Shown here one piece after another: positions 9,092 through 19,000 of a stretch of DNA of 64,000 bases; position 1 is the stretch's first letter, and the number at the start of each line of letters is the position of its first letter. The DNA is from Prorocentrum cordatum (taxonomy: Eukaryota > Sar > Dinophyceae > Prorocentrales > Prorocentraceae), in the NCBI GenBank assembly GCA_963575745.1, contig CAUYUJ010012780.1, forward strand, positions 329,501 to 393,500, written 5' to 3'. A program made the translations under genes and the position numbers. A model generated the notes under the pieces. It had not been told where the DNA came from, did not search any database, and worked only from the letters and a program-made list of their open reading frames with translations.

Positions 9092-11095
9092 CTATCTATC
9101 AGCAGATCTCAACTTCAACCTCGGCGGAAAGATGCAAGTAGCCACCTTGCCTGGGGAAGCTGGCCAAAAAATGCAAGGTTCTACTATGCGCGTGGCGTCG
9201 ACCAGAACAGTAGACTCTGCAACCCTGACTTTTGCACAAGTCCCTTGAAAATCTAACACCTGCCACTCAGACAAGACAGCGCATAGCTCGCTGCCAACCC
9301 GAAGGAAGAGGTGCACCTCCCCAGATGTGACCTCTCCAGTGCTATGCAAATATGCTACACAATCACCTATCTGGATTGCTCTGAATTTGACATAGCACAC
9401 CCTAGCGCTAGTTACGCCCTGATCAAACGCGAGAGGCACAGCATTTCGAATACACGTGCACAAGTCCTTACTAGCAGGCTTCTCACCCACAAGATCAACC
9501 TTACCGAGACTTTGCTCATTCAGGCTCCACATGTGGTGCGCTGTCAAATCGAGCATGACACATTTTTCAAACCCAACTAGGTTACGCCTATCTTGCACAT
9601 ACCTCTTCACGAGCCGATGCTTGCGCTCCTGTAGAAAACACGAGAGGAGCAGCCCTTGTTTTCGCATCGTATCGCCGAGGTGCAACGCACAGTGGTCTTT
9701 AGGCTTGTAGAAATCAATCCCCCACACTCTTCTCTGCAAACGAGCATGCTTTAGTACGGCGCTGTGGACCTCCTCGGGAGTCACGATGCCACTATCTGCG
9801 ATTTGCAGCAGGCCGATTACCTCACAACCAGCTAAAAGAGATTCACACTTATCTGCAAACATCGCAACTTTCTCAATCACCACTGACCTGACGAAATGGC
9901 CAAGAACTGGTGCGAACGAGACCAGATCAGAAGCGCTACCTGTAAGCTTGCCCTGGGAGCACACCTCATCTGCTTTAGCATACCCCTGAGGCCACTGCCA
10001 GTGCGAAAGGTACTCAGCCAGACAAGCCCACCCCAAGCCGTGGCCGTCCAGCAAACCTATGAATGCCTCTGCTTCGCGCGAAAACATGCCAGTGATGAGA
10101 AGGCAATGCATCCAATCCCATGCCAGCACGTTTGGCAAGTCCAAGTCAAGGTGAGGGTCTTGAAGGATTCCGCCTGGAACGTAGCCGAAGCCCCACAGTT
10201 TTTCTTTCTTTGTCATCTCGATTTGCCCTTCCTCCTCCAAGGACAATTTCAATTTCCTCTGGATGCCTTGTATGGTTTGTTTCGTGTGCAAATCGAACTT
10301 CTCCACTTCAACAGAGTGCGCTGGCAACAAATAGCCTGCTCGGTCCCGCTGCAGCAGCAGGGGCCTCGGGAGACATGCGTTTTTACAAAGGCAGCAGGGC
10401 TTGATGCCCCCGCTGCCTTTACAGTGCACGACAAACTTGTGTGCTCGCTCATCCTGGAACAAGCTGGCCACAGTTCCATGGATGAACGTGGGTACGCCGT
10501 CTATCGGAACGGAAACGCCATCTCGCATATCGTGGCCCGACGGCCTACCATACATGAGCTTCATACAAGCCAGCATGACAGCAGATATTCCACCCTCTAT
10601 CTCCTCGCACACCTCTGTTCGTAGGACGCGCAGGGTTTGCCAGCAAAGTTCACTTGAAAGCATTGGGTACGACAACTCTTTCCACGCATAGTATATCGCC
10701 CAACTCTTTCTGTGATTAACCTCTAGCAGCACATACCCAGGGGCCACTTCGCCAGAGTAAATGAGCAGGGGCAACTTCCCTCCAGACCGAGCAAGTGCGT
10801 CTAAAATCATAGCCTTGTAGCTCCTCGAATACTTGCTTGCAGCCTCTATCCAACCAAGCGGGTGCTGCGCGTAAACCTCCTTGTCCGAACCAGGGATAAC
10901 TAAAGGTTGCACGAGTGGTCCGAACTTGGTGTTGGGGCAAGCCAGCTTGAGACGCTCCCTTGCTTGTGTGGAAGGGCTGTAGTGGTCGGGCAGGCCCTCC
11001 CTCTCGATCTGCTTCATCAAGTCAGCGATGCCAGATTGTGAAACATATGAGCGCTTCCCAAAGCTACTGACCTTGGGTTTCTTTGGGGCGGACAT
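9092..11095 (-). CDS. Gene A, copy 1: transposase-like protein, 667 aa, intact
   Basis: A single uninterrupted frame from ATG 11095 to the stop at 9092. I do not recognise it with certainty. Visible features: an N-terminal basic stretch; a KSWAIYYAWKEL block near residue 130; a Cys-rich KPCCLCKNAC near 235; an acidic LDLDLPNVLAWDWMH (DWMH near 330) followed by a hydrophobic helix; KPKDHCALHLGDTMRKQG near 470 and ERKHR...KRY near 490. A D-x-x-H element followed by a lysine-rich H/E..H element recalls Plavaka/CACTA-type transposases, which is inference. Homologues at 43722-45835 and 60134-61721 share the N-terminal, DWMH and ERKHK blocks. A relict spliced leader with one mismatch ends 31 bp before the ATG. 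Confidence 0.75.
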   Translation of the reverse strand: MSAPKKPKVSSFGKRSYVSQSGIADLMKQIEREGLPDHYSPSTQARERLKLACPNTKFGPLVQPLVIPGSDKEVYAQHPLGWIEAASKYSRSYKAMILDALARSGGKLPLLIYSGEVAPGYVLLEVNHRKSWAIYYAWKELSYPMLSSELCWQTLRVLRTEVCEEIEGGISAVMLACMKLMYGRPSGHDMRDGVSVPIDGVPTFIHGTVASLFQDERAHKFVVHCKGSGGIKPCCLCKNACLPRPLLLQRDRAGYLLPAHSVEVEKFDLHTKQTIQGIQRKLKLSLEEEGQIEMTKKEKLWGFGYVPGGILQDPHLDLDLPNVLAWDWMHCLLITGMFSREAEAFIGLLDGHGLGWACLAEYLSHWQWPQGYAKADEVCSQGKLTGSASDLVSFAPVLGHFVRSVVIEKVAMFADKCESLLAGCEVIGLLQIADSGIVTPEEVHSAVLKHARLQRRVWGIDFYKPKDHCALHLGDTMRKQGLLLSCFLQERKHRLVKRYVQDRRNLVGFEKCVMLDLTAHHMWSLNEQSLGKVDLVGEKPASKDLCTCIRNAVPLAFDQGVTSARVCYVKFRAIQIGDCVAYLHSTGEVTSGEVHLFLRVGSELCAVLSEWQVLDFQGTCAKVRVAESTVLVDATRIVEPCIFWPASPGKVATCIFPPRLKLRSADR

Positions 11096-11125
11096 TGTGC
11101 TCGAATGACAAACGTACTTATCGAG

Positions 11126-11146
11126 CTTGAGCCAAAATGACTACGG
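11126..11146 (-). other. Relict DinoSL upstream of gene A copy 1
   Basis: On the minus strand the sequence is CCGTAGTCATTTTGGCTCAA plus a final G: one mismatch from the dinoflagellate spliced leader. The SL is normally added by trans-splicing to mRNA, so a genomic copy next to an ATG marks a gene that passed through a processed cDNA. Confidence 0.9.
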
Positions 11147-11379
11147 AAAACACGTCGAGCTTTAGACGGGAATGGCAGTGGAAACACAATGGCAGGGTGC
11201 GCGCCCTCATAATCATGCGCCGGGTGCTGCCTTTCACGGACCTCGAGGGGGCCTCGGAGCAACTGGGAACCAAACTGCAAGCCAGTAAAAACCAACGTTT
11301 TCCGACGCAAGACTTTCGAAACCAATGTTGCGAAGCCAATGCTTGCACAGGGGGAATAGGGGGAGGTGGAGGGAGGGGG

Positions 11380-11424
11380 AGACAGGGAGAGAGAGGGAGA
11401 GCGAGAGATATATATAGAGAGAGG

Positions 11425-11505
<81 letters not shown>
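11380..11505. repeat. (GA)n microsatellite
   Basis: About 120 bp of GA/AG dinucleotide with few interruptions, between genes A and B of module copy 1. The long Arg-Glu and Ser-Leu ORFs here are products of the repeat. Confidence 0.95.
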
Positions 11506-11507
<2 letters not shown>

Positions 11508-11860
11508 GGGGTGGAGAGGAGCGGGATGATAAAGGCGAGAGGGAGGAGTAGTATGAGGAGGGGGAGGGGAAGGAGAACGCGGGGGAGGGGGTGGATGGGA
11601 GGAGTGCAATTCGTTTCACTACTCGGGAGCATGAGAACTCAACTGGCAACCCCGAAGCATATCCCATGGCACCGTACGTGCCATATGGAAGGACGCAGCT
11701 GCACGTGCACACAATCCCCCATGTGTGATCGCAGCATGATCTGCAAACCCATGCGCGCCTATAACCCGAAACTCTATAGTGATGCCACTGCACATGTAAA
11801 TACAGCAACGATGGATGAGTGACGCGCTGTCGGAAACGTGCTGACAGAAAGCGAAACTAC

Positions 11861-13567
11861 TCACAGGGTGTCCCAGACACGAGTGGCCAACTTATACGCC
11901 TCGCCACTGAACCACTTGAGCTCATCGGGGGACTTTGCGAAGTGCTGGGCCTGTGTCTTGGCCCTGCCACACACCTTACTGCCGAAGGCGTTCTTGGAGC
12001 AATTAGCGTTCTCCTTTGTCAAGTATTCGGAAATGTCGATCGAACCACTCTTGCCCTTGATGACACCTACGGGCAGGAGGGGCGAGGAAGGAAAGGCGGA
12101 GGAGGAGGAGGAGGAGGAGGAGTTGTTTCCAAGTCGTTTTGAAACACAAGTCAGATGATAAGATCCTGAAAACGAACTTGAAATCAGGAGGGAGGGTGAG
12201 GAGGAGGATGAGAAGGATAAGGTAGATACTACAGTTGAGCCGCCCGAGTGACCCTGCACTCCAGCGACTGGGCCCGCACGAACCACAGGAGCACCCTTAG
12301 CAGCTGCTGGCCTCCGCATGGCTGCCGCTGGTTTCGCTCGGACGGTCGCGCTCTTCATGGCCTTCATGCATTTCATGGGGGCCAGGGCCGAGTGGCCGCT
12401 GGCGGCAGCATCGGCCATCTTCCGCTCGAACGAGTCGGCTTCGTCGTCATCGTCGCCCTCCTTGCCGCTGCCGCCTGCCCCAGCTCCAAGTAGAGGCGAG
12501 CCACCAGATTCGGAGCCAAGGCTCTGGCTCTGACTGTCCGCTGCTTTTGCCCCAGCCATCGGCACCGTGGCAGACAGAGTGCCAGCGCTCCTCGAACGAG
12601 ACCTCGATTGACGCCTGCCAGCTCCGAAGATCTGGATGGGGATCTCACCGTCGTCGCCACCACTGCCGCGAGCGCACTCCTGCTGCGCCCTCGGGAGAGC
12701 TGCGCCGTACATCGCCAGCTGGGCCGAGTAGCCCATGGGCAAGTCATGAGGGGCCATGTCGCGACCACGAGATCCACTCTCACGGGAGCTCAGACAAGCA
12801 AGCTCATCGCCATTGGAGCGAATGGTCCTGTGGGTCTCCTTGTAGCCAGTCGCGCACACCATGCTCTCGATTGCAGCCTTGTCCAGCTCAGTCGATGACG
12901 GCGTCTTCGGGGCACCATCGCCGTAGGCAAATTGGCGCACCTCAGCTGGCAAGCTGGATGGGTTCTCGGGGAAGGCCTTGATGTGAGGGCCCTTGTAAGC
13001 CTTCGACTGGTCGAGGTTCTTCAACTCGCTCTGGACGTACCTCATCAAGCGCTGCTTCTCCTTGGGGGCGACGTGGGAAGACGCGCCCTTGCCAGCCACG
13101 ATGACGATGCACACCAGCCTCTTCAAAGTCGCTGGGGAAGGGCAGGTGAGTCCGACCCTGTAGAGACGACGGGCCATGCATTCGAGCTTCCCCTCCTCGG
13201 ACACCCGCCTGTCGAGAATCGTCGCCCACTCCTCGGCCATCAAATAGTTGTGCGCCCCGACCATGGTCTGCTGCGCCCGAGCGGAGTTCTTTTTCTCGGT
13301 GTGTGCGGTGGTGGCGCGATCGACTGCCTCAGCCAAGGCAATCTTCTGCTCGTCGTTCCAGTCGCCCTCGGCAATCACTCGAAGGACTGGGCCAACGGTG
13401 GTTTCGGTGAGCCCATCGGCCTCGGCGATCTCGGACAAGAGGCGGCTGCACTGGCTCTGCAGCACGAACTCCTTGCTCAAGCCAAGGTTCACCTGCTGGG
13501 CGATGAACTCGCACCGATGCCTGATGCCTGTCACGAGCGCGCAAGCGGCAGCACTATGAGGCTCCAT
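11861..13567 (-). CDS. Gene B, copy 1: unknown protein with a read-through intron
   Basis: ATG at 13567, stop at 11861. The N-terminal ~270 codons look globular: NDEQKIALAEAVDRA, then HNYLMAEEWATILDRR, then LTCPSPATLKRLV and NPSSLPAEVRQFAYGDGAPK. These blocks align by eye with 41279-42187 in module copy 2 (EQKKSISGCVNEK; NYLTTCDWAVISD; VQPSPPSC; RPSELPVQVQKSTYTDEDPP). The middle is low-complexity Ser/Arg/Ala/Gly. A probable intron at 12067-12252 (186 bp, pyrimidine-rich on the sense strand) keeps the frame, so the open frame reads through it. The C-terminus ends KWFSGEAYKLATRVW, resembling the end of the glycine-rich protein at 55.4 kb. Function unknown. Confidence 0.7.
   Translation of the reverse strand: MEPHSAAACALVTGIRHRCEFIAQQVNLGLSKEFVLQSQCSRLLSEIAEADGLTETTVGPVLRVIAEGDWNDEQKIALAEAVDRATTAHTEKKNSARAQQTMVGAHNYLMAEEWATILDRRVSEEGKLECMARRLYRVGLTCPSPATLKRLVCIVIVAGKGASSHVAPKEKQRLMRYVQSELKNLDQSKAYKGPHIKAFPENPSSLPAEVRQFAYGDGAPKTPSSTELDKAAIESMVCATGYKETHRTIRSNGDELACLSSRESGSRGRDMAPHDLPMGYSAQLAMYGAALPRAQQECARGSGGDDGEIPIQIFGAGRRQSRSRSRSAGTLSATVPMAGAKAADSQSQSLGSESGGSPLLGAGAGGSGKEGDDDDEADSFERKMADAAASGHSALAPMKCMKAMKSATVRAKPAAAMRRPAAAKGAPVVRAGPVAGVQGHSGGSTVVSTLSFSSSSSPSLLISSSFSGSYHLTCVSKRLGNNSSSSSSSSAFPSSPLLPVGVIKGKSGSIDISEYLTKENANCSKNAFGSKVCGRAKTQAQHFAKSPDELKWFSGEAYKLATRVWDTL
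12067..12252 (-). other. Probable intron in gene B copy 1
   Basis: Donor GTCACT and acceptor CCCGTAG on the minus strand; the sense strand is rich in CTCCTC-type pyrimidines. Its length of 186 is a multiple of three and joins Gly-Val-Gln-Gly to Val-Ile-Lys. The flanks share a short imperfect repeat (AGGGTCA against AGGTGTCA). Confidence 0.55.
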
Positions 13568-13627
13568 GGGCCCGCGAGGTGATGCCTAGCGCCGACGAGC
13601 AGCTGCAAATGGTCAGCCACAAACTTT

Positions 13628-13650
13628 GTTTGAGCCAAAAACTGCTACGG
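13628..13650 (-). other. Relict DinoSL upstream of gene B copy 1
   Basis: The minus strand reads CCGTAGCAGTTTTTGGCTCA followed by AAC, close to the DinoSL with a few changes. It ends about 60 bp before the gene B ATG. Confidence 0.8.
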
Positions 13651-13920
13651 AAAATGTTGGCAAACACTGCCCCAAAGCGACCCGATGTAAGGTCGCATAT
13701 TGTGTTCTCGTCACACCGTGAGGCGTGCGGCGATGACGGATAGCTTAGATAGACCACACTCCTTCAGACACCTCTGAGACCAGAAACGCCAGATTTCCCC
13801 GAACAAAAACGCCAGATTTCTCTGGGCAAAAACACAAATCGGAACCCCAGAAGTCGGACCGATATGCAAATAATATGCTTGAGCCCCTCGAGCCCCACGA
13901 GACACCATTTTGGGCTCAGG

Positions 13921-14067
13921 GTAGCTCGCGGCGACCCTCGCCTTGAGCTACCCGTAGCTCGAGGCGACCCTCGCCTCGAGCTACCCCCATGCAAGCATGT
14001 AGGGTAGCTCACGGCGAGGGTCGCCTCGAGCTACTCGTAGCTCGAGGCGAGGGTCGACTCGAGCTAC
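13921..14067. repeat. Hairpin array 1: four 31-bp palindromic units
   Basis: Units at 13921-13951, 13954-13984, 14004-14034 and 14037-14067. Each has 14-bp arms of the type GTAGCTCGAGGCGA / TCGCCTCGAGCTAC and a three-base loop. The second unit is a perfect hairpin; the others have one or two arm mismatches. Loops are CCC, CCC, GGG, GGG. The array lies between the stop of gene C and the relict SL of gene B. Module copies 2 and 3 have arrays of other sequence in the same slot. Confidence 0.95.
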
Positions 14068-14074
14068 CCTGAGG

Positions 14075-14355
14075 CTTTCGGTACTCTTGCAAACCTGAGG
14101 GCTCTGGATCAGAGAATTTAGCACCGAAAGATGCGCTACCAGAGGCTACTTACAGTGTTCAGGCAGCTCCGATGGCAGCTATTTGATCGTGCAGTCTGTG
14201 AGCGCATTGCTATGGTTTCCCCCACGGAGAGCACCCGATGCTACGCTCACGCAGTAGCTGCCGTGCTCGACCTACACATGCATGACGCGCGCTATGCCCA
14301 CGTCGTCTAGCGGTCAGATCTAAGACGCTCCGAATTACATGTAGCTAGGTATGCC
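14075..14355. other. Intergenic stretch between hairpin array 1 and gene C, nothing recognised
   Basis: No open frame, tRNA or repeat that I can support. The phrase GTCGTCTAGCGGTCAGATC near 14300 recalls a tRNA A-box, but no matching B-box follows at the expected spacing. Confidence 0.4.
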
Positions 14356-14358
14356 CTA

Positions 14359-15048
14359 CTAAAACTCGTCAGGCTCCGTGTGGTGCTGGTTGAAGTACTC
14401 CTGCATGACCCTGGCTAGGCGATCCGTAGCCTCCTGGAAGGCCTCCTTGTCGTCGAAATCCGCCTTGACCTTCATCACGTGCTTGCGCCACTTCGCCCCG
14501 TTGAGGTCGAAGTAGTGGCACATCAAGGACTTGCGATACGCGAGCCACTGCACATTCTCCTCGCTGATAGCTGGTTCCCAATCGTCCCCAGCAAGAGGCT
14601 TCATGGAGAGAAGGGTCATGTTTGCATCCGCAAGCTCCAGCACCAAGGGGGAGCGCTTGTAGGGCGCGCTCAGGACCTTCACCGCGTGCTGCTGCCCGCT
14701 CGCATCGCGAACGGTCACCTCGATGATCTTGTCCACCTCGTCAATCATGGAGCGCTTGGCCTTCTTCAGAGCAGGCCCAGGCTGTTGATCGCTCGCCATG
14801 GCGTCATGATCCTCGTCGGCATCGGCGATCGCGGCCATGAGCTCGGTGCACTTCAGCGCCCGAGCGTCCTGGATCGCCTCAATCATGGTGAAATCATTGT
14901 TCACCAGCTTGCCGAACGTCAAGCTCCTGCGTGAGCACTCGGCGAAGTTGAGCCCCGAGTGCTCAATCACCTTAGTGACCCAAGAGTTGCCTGGGGTAGG
15001 CTGTTCTTGCGTAGAGACGCATGCGAAACCGAAGGCCACGCGCGCCAT
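14359..15048 (-). CDS. Gene C, copy 1: unknown protein, 229 aa
   Basis: I take the ATG at 15048 (MARVAFGFACVSTQ...), because the open frame upstream to 15084 has only a TTG. Visible blocks: PTPGNSWVTKVIEHSGLNF, an ECSRRSLTFGKLV segment, a short nuclear-type basic stretch (KKAKRS), a beta-rich VTVRDASGQQHAVKVLSAPY, and a C-terminal WLAYRKSLMCHYFDLNGAKW helix-strand region. By eye these align with 39334-39990 (PIPGNACWRGAEVVNVGGAEF) in copy 2 and with 51870-52640 (GSLFLELSKSDRK...; then VVCDKRRKTVFLTIRGTDG) in copy 3. No catalytic motif. A relict SL lies 47 bp upstream of the ATG. Confidence 0.7.
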   Translation of the reverse strand: MARVAFGFACVSTQEQPTPGNSWVTKVIEHSGLNFAECSRRSLTFGKLVNNDFTMIEAIQDARALKCTELMAAIADADEDHDAMASDQQPGPALKKAKRSMIDEVDKIIEVTVRDASGQQHAVKVLSAPYKRSPLVLELADANMTLLSMKPLAGDDWEPAISEENVQWLAYRKSLMCHYFDLNGAKWRKHVMKVKADFDDKEAFQEATDRLARVMQEYFNQHHTEPDEF

Positions 15049-15094
15049 CGCAATAGCAAGTGAGAGGGCCGACGCAGAACTCAAAGCAAACCCG

Positions 15095-15114
15095 CTTGAG
15101 CCACTGAGCTACGG
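15095..15114 (-). other. Relict DinoSL upstream of gene C copy 1
   Basis: The minus strand reads CCGTAGCTCAGTGGCTCAAG. Both ends of the DinoSL are kept and the central CATTTT is altered. Confidence 0.7.
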
Positions 15115-15119
15115 AACGT

Positions 15120-16070
15120 CGTTTTAGGATGGCGTCACGCATGGGAACACCGTTTCGACCATTATCGTCTGGTCAGCGCGTGGGAATCTTTCGGCTCGGA
15201 CCCCTCGGGGCCGAGCCAAGGCCGGAGAATCGGCTGGAAGAGGCCGGGGAAATAAACGCCTGGTCAGAAGATAAGGCAGGGCATCTGACACTACCAGAGG
15301 CTTCCTAGAAGGCGAATACAGGGGCCCCCAGTGGGACTTCTTAGACACTCCCTTAACTACCAGAGGCTTCTCAAACATATCTTATTTTATGCTATGGGCG
15401 GGCATGTCCACCCGCCTAAGGTCTGGGGGGGAGTCGGAGGAGGAGGGGGAGGAGGAGGAGGAGGAGGAGGAGGAGGAGGAGGACGACGACGACGAGGATT
15501 TCACACTCTTTCGCATTGCTAGCAAGCGAGCGCTACTTCGGCTGGTTCGAAACTGACGCCTGATGCGATAGACCACAGAGCACTTAAGCGCGCCCCTGAG
15601 CAGCTCTGCGCACGATTCCCCGATGCGTGCACCGCTCGAGGACCAACATGCAACGACACCTCCTAGTGAACTGTCGATCGTCGAACAACCTTTAGACACC
15701 TAGCCACATGGTGTTGGTTGGACTGCATACTTATCTAATTGCGTGGATCTACGATCAGGCTGGAGAGATCTATAGCGATGCTGTCTGACATCACGCGCCT
15801 CGGCCGTGAGTCGAAAACGCTGCCTCTTAAAGTCTGACCCTCCTTCCTCCTCCCCTCTCCCTCCTCCCCCTCCCTCCTCTCGCCTCCTCTTTTGGTTTTT
15901 CACATGGCATCGAAACAGAAAGCTGCTCCTCCTCTTCATCCATTTCCTTTTTCTCATCCTCATCCTCCTCCCACCATCCCTCCTCCCTCATCCCTCCAAC
16001 CCTCCCTCGTCCCTCCCCCTGCTGTGCTCGGGAGGTCAGCTCGGACTCGGGCCAAACCACTGGCAGCCAT
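15120..16070. other. Intergenic DNA between genes E/D and C, with a GGA tract
   Basis: Contains (GGA)n-type sequence at about 15425-15485 and a pyrimidine-rich stretch at 15840-16030. The phrase ACTACCAGAGGCTTC occurs at 15290 and again at 15357, about 67 bp apart. Apart from these I see nothing gene-like. Confidence 0.5.
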
Positions 16071-16072
16071 GT

Positions 16073-19000
16073 CAAGCCTGCCTCTTGCCCTTGCCCTTAC
16101 CCCCCTTGCTGGAGGTAGGCGCAGATGAGGCGGGGGCAGACGAAGGAGCAGGGGCCACCAGCAGCTCTGCCCCCATCCTGGATCACTTTGTGATTCCACA
16201 TGCAGGGCACTGCGATAGAACTGGGGCGCGTCTTGCCGACGCCCTTCTCTGCAGGAGGGTCGGCGCCCAACTGGATCTTCACAAGCCCGAGGGTCATGTT
16301 AGGATTGCCCCCAGTCTGCACACACAAAAAAAAGGCGGGAGGAACGGGGAAGCCTTCGCCTTCCCAGGGGTAGCAACGGACGACGGATACTCGAGCTTAG
16401 GCACAACATAAGCAAACTGGTTACTTGGAATCCCAGGAATTGTCGAGAGCTGCGTGCCAGTCGGGGGAACCTTGGCACCTACATATACCGTAGAAGATAA
16501 GGGCACGAGCATCAGCTGGCCCTTCTCGTACTTACGAAGAGCTTTCACGCCCTTGCCTGTAGGCCGAGGCTGCTCTGTGAACATTATCTTGACCTCAACG
16601 AACTTCTCAAAAAACTTGTACGCGTGAAACAGCGAGAGGAGCAGCGTCGACTTGGCGTTACTCAGCTTGATCTCATTGTTATCCTGGGGGTGGGCGGGCC
16701 GCTTTTCCCCCTCGTCCTCATTGCCCGAGTTTCAGCCTATCAGGCTTATAAGCCTCCTCTGTTGTTTTTTCGACACGACTTGAAAATCGAAATCCTCATC
16801 CCTCCTCCCCGTCACTATCCTCCTTAGTATCTTACTGCCCCTACCTTACCCCTCCCTTCCCCTCCCACGCCCCTCCCTTGCCTCCCATCCCTGCCCTTCC
16901 CTCCCGCTCTTCCCTCCCCTCCTCCTCCCCCCTCCTCATTTCCCCTCCCACGGGAGTCCAGGAAGGAATCGAGCGCGCAGTCGCTGCTGCCCACGACGGT
17001 CTCCATGATGCGCTCTGGCTCCACCACCTGCTGGCGTGCAAACGGAGGTGGAGGAAGATACTGAACTCGAGAAAAGCTGGTCAAAACTCAAGGTTTCGAA
17101 CATCAAGATTTCAAAACAAACCTCGTGTAAACCTGTGTTTTTTGAAGACGTTGCAAGGCTTTGGAGGAGGGGGAAGGATGAGGATGAGGAGGAGGAGGAA
17201 GAGGATACGGATGGAGAGGAGGATCAGTCGATGTTTCAAGGCCTTCTGAAAACTCTAAGGTGAGGTGGAAGAGGAGGAGGAGGAGGAGGAGGAAAAGAAG
17301 AGAAAGGGGGGCGTTATGATGAGGAAGACGAGGATGAGGCGGAGGAGGGGGAGGGGGAGCAGAAGGACGGCGACCTTCCACTGGTCGACGAGCGTCGTGA
17401 TGGCCACGGGCTTCGCATCCACCTCCTCGTCGTCGTTCTTGGAGTCCTGGAGCGTCTGGTCCACGACGGTCACGGAATCAGCAGACACCTGTTTGATGGC
17501 GTACACGTGGCCCTTGATGAAGTCCTTGAGCTGAACGGAAGGCTGGACCGTCGCACCCTCTACGAAGCCCAATGCCTTCAGCGCCTCCTGGTCAATACTG
17601 CCATCGCTGTTGTACTGGACCATGGTTTTCTGACACTTGGATGGCTTGTCGCTGGCCTGCGACAGCTCGGGCTTGTACAACCACGGTGGCGCAGTGCTCT
17701 TGGCACCAGGGTAGATGGCGAACACCTCGTCCAGGAACTCGTTCGCAATGTGCTCGATGCTCTCGTAAGCCTTGCGCTTGGGGCTCTTCTTCTGGAAGAG
17801 GTACATGATGCACTTGACCTCGAAGTAGCCGCGGATCCTGACCCACGTGGAGAGCGGCGCGCTGCAGTCCTCCTTGCGGGAGAGGTCGTCAAGCCACTGC
17901 TTGCTGACGCGCCAGTAGGAAAGGGCTTTGATGAAGTTCTCCTTCTTCGCACCCGCGACGACGGCGAGGTCCGCGCCTGAAATGATCCTGGCGACCCCGT
18001 TGGTGCAGTGGTTGTCTGGCGCGACCAGCGATGCCTTCAGAATAGCTGTTGGGACCTCCGCCATGCTCTTCGCTTGGAACTGAGCTAGAACCTTGAACGT
18101 GACGGGCGCGATGTCTCGGCGGAACGACAGCACCTTGCTGAAGTCGTTGAGCTCGAACAGCATGCAGGGCGTGTTGCCACCAGACCACTTCTCGACGTAA
18201 TCAGCGATGTCGCCAATCTGCCCAGCCATATTCGGATGCTGCCTCTCGATGGCCTTGGCCACCTGCTCCTTGCGGTACTCGCCGTGCTTGCTGTAGTTGG
18301 ACATCATCCTGGAGTGCACTTGCAACAATGTCTGAACCTTCGTGACGGTACGGTTGGCTCCATGGTGCTGGTTGCCAGCTTCCTGCAGAAACGCAGGAAG
18401 ACTTGGACAGCAAGTCTCCACCTCCCATCGGATGCACAGCCACTTGAGTCCACTCGCCATCGGCGCAGCGAGCCCTGGGTCCTTCGCGAGAACCTTGATA
18501 GAGGAACCCCAAACTATCACCACTTGGAACAGATGAGGCGTTCTGCAGAACGCCTCATCTGTTTGAAACCCAGATTTTTACACAAGTGGGTCAAGTTTGG
18601 ACTTCCAGAACCTTCTCCTTCGAAATGCATCCGTTGTGGGACAAGTCCTCGAGGAAGGTCTTGCAGCCCTCCTCCACGATCTTCACTGATGCTACAGTGT
18701 GCGACGATGTCACAGTCAGGAGCTCGACGAGCTCGGGCTGCATATTCGGCAACATGCCACCCGACGCCTCAATCAAGCGATCGATGAACTTCAATTGCAC
18801 CTGATGGCCAGGCTGGCCCTGGGGGATGGCCTCGAATGCGATCCCCTTGCCGACCTCGGACCACGACCACCCACAACCAGTGATCAAGTCCAACAATTCG
18901 TGGACGTCGACGGGGTCGAGCCCCATCTCAAATCTGTTTTGAGGATGGGGCCAAACCTGCTTGTTCGCCACCGTGAGCCAATATGCCAGCCCGCGATCCA

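Noticed and set aside
9896-10624. Plus-strand ORF of 242 codons opposite gene A copy 1
   Set aside because: Antisense shadow of gene A, whose own frame is conserved in two other copies.
11366-11632. Long Arg-Glu and Ser-Leu ORFs on both strands
   Set aside because: Direct products of the (GA)n microsatellite.
12908-13582. Plus-strand ORF of 216 codons opposite gene B copy 1
   Set aside because: Shadow of the minus-strand gene; the minus frame aligns with copy 2 and the plus frame aligns with nothing.
14280-14350. tRNA-like phrase GTCGTCTAGCGGTCAGATC
   Set aside because: Only an A-box-like piece; no B-box, no acceptor stem pairing and no cloverleaf could be drawn.
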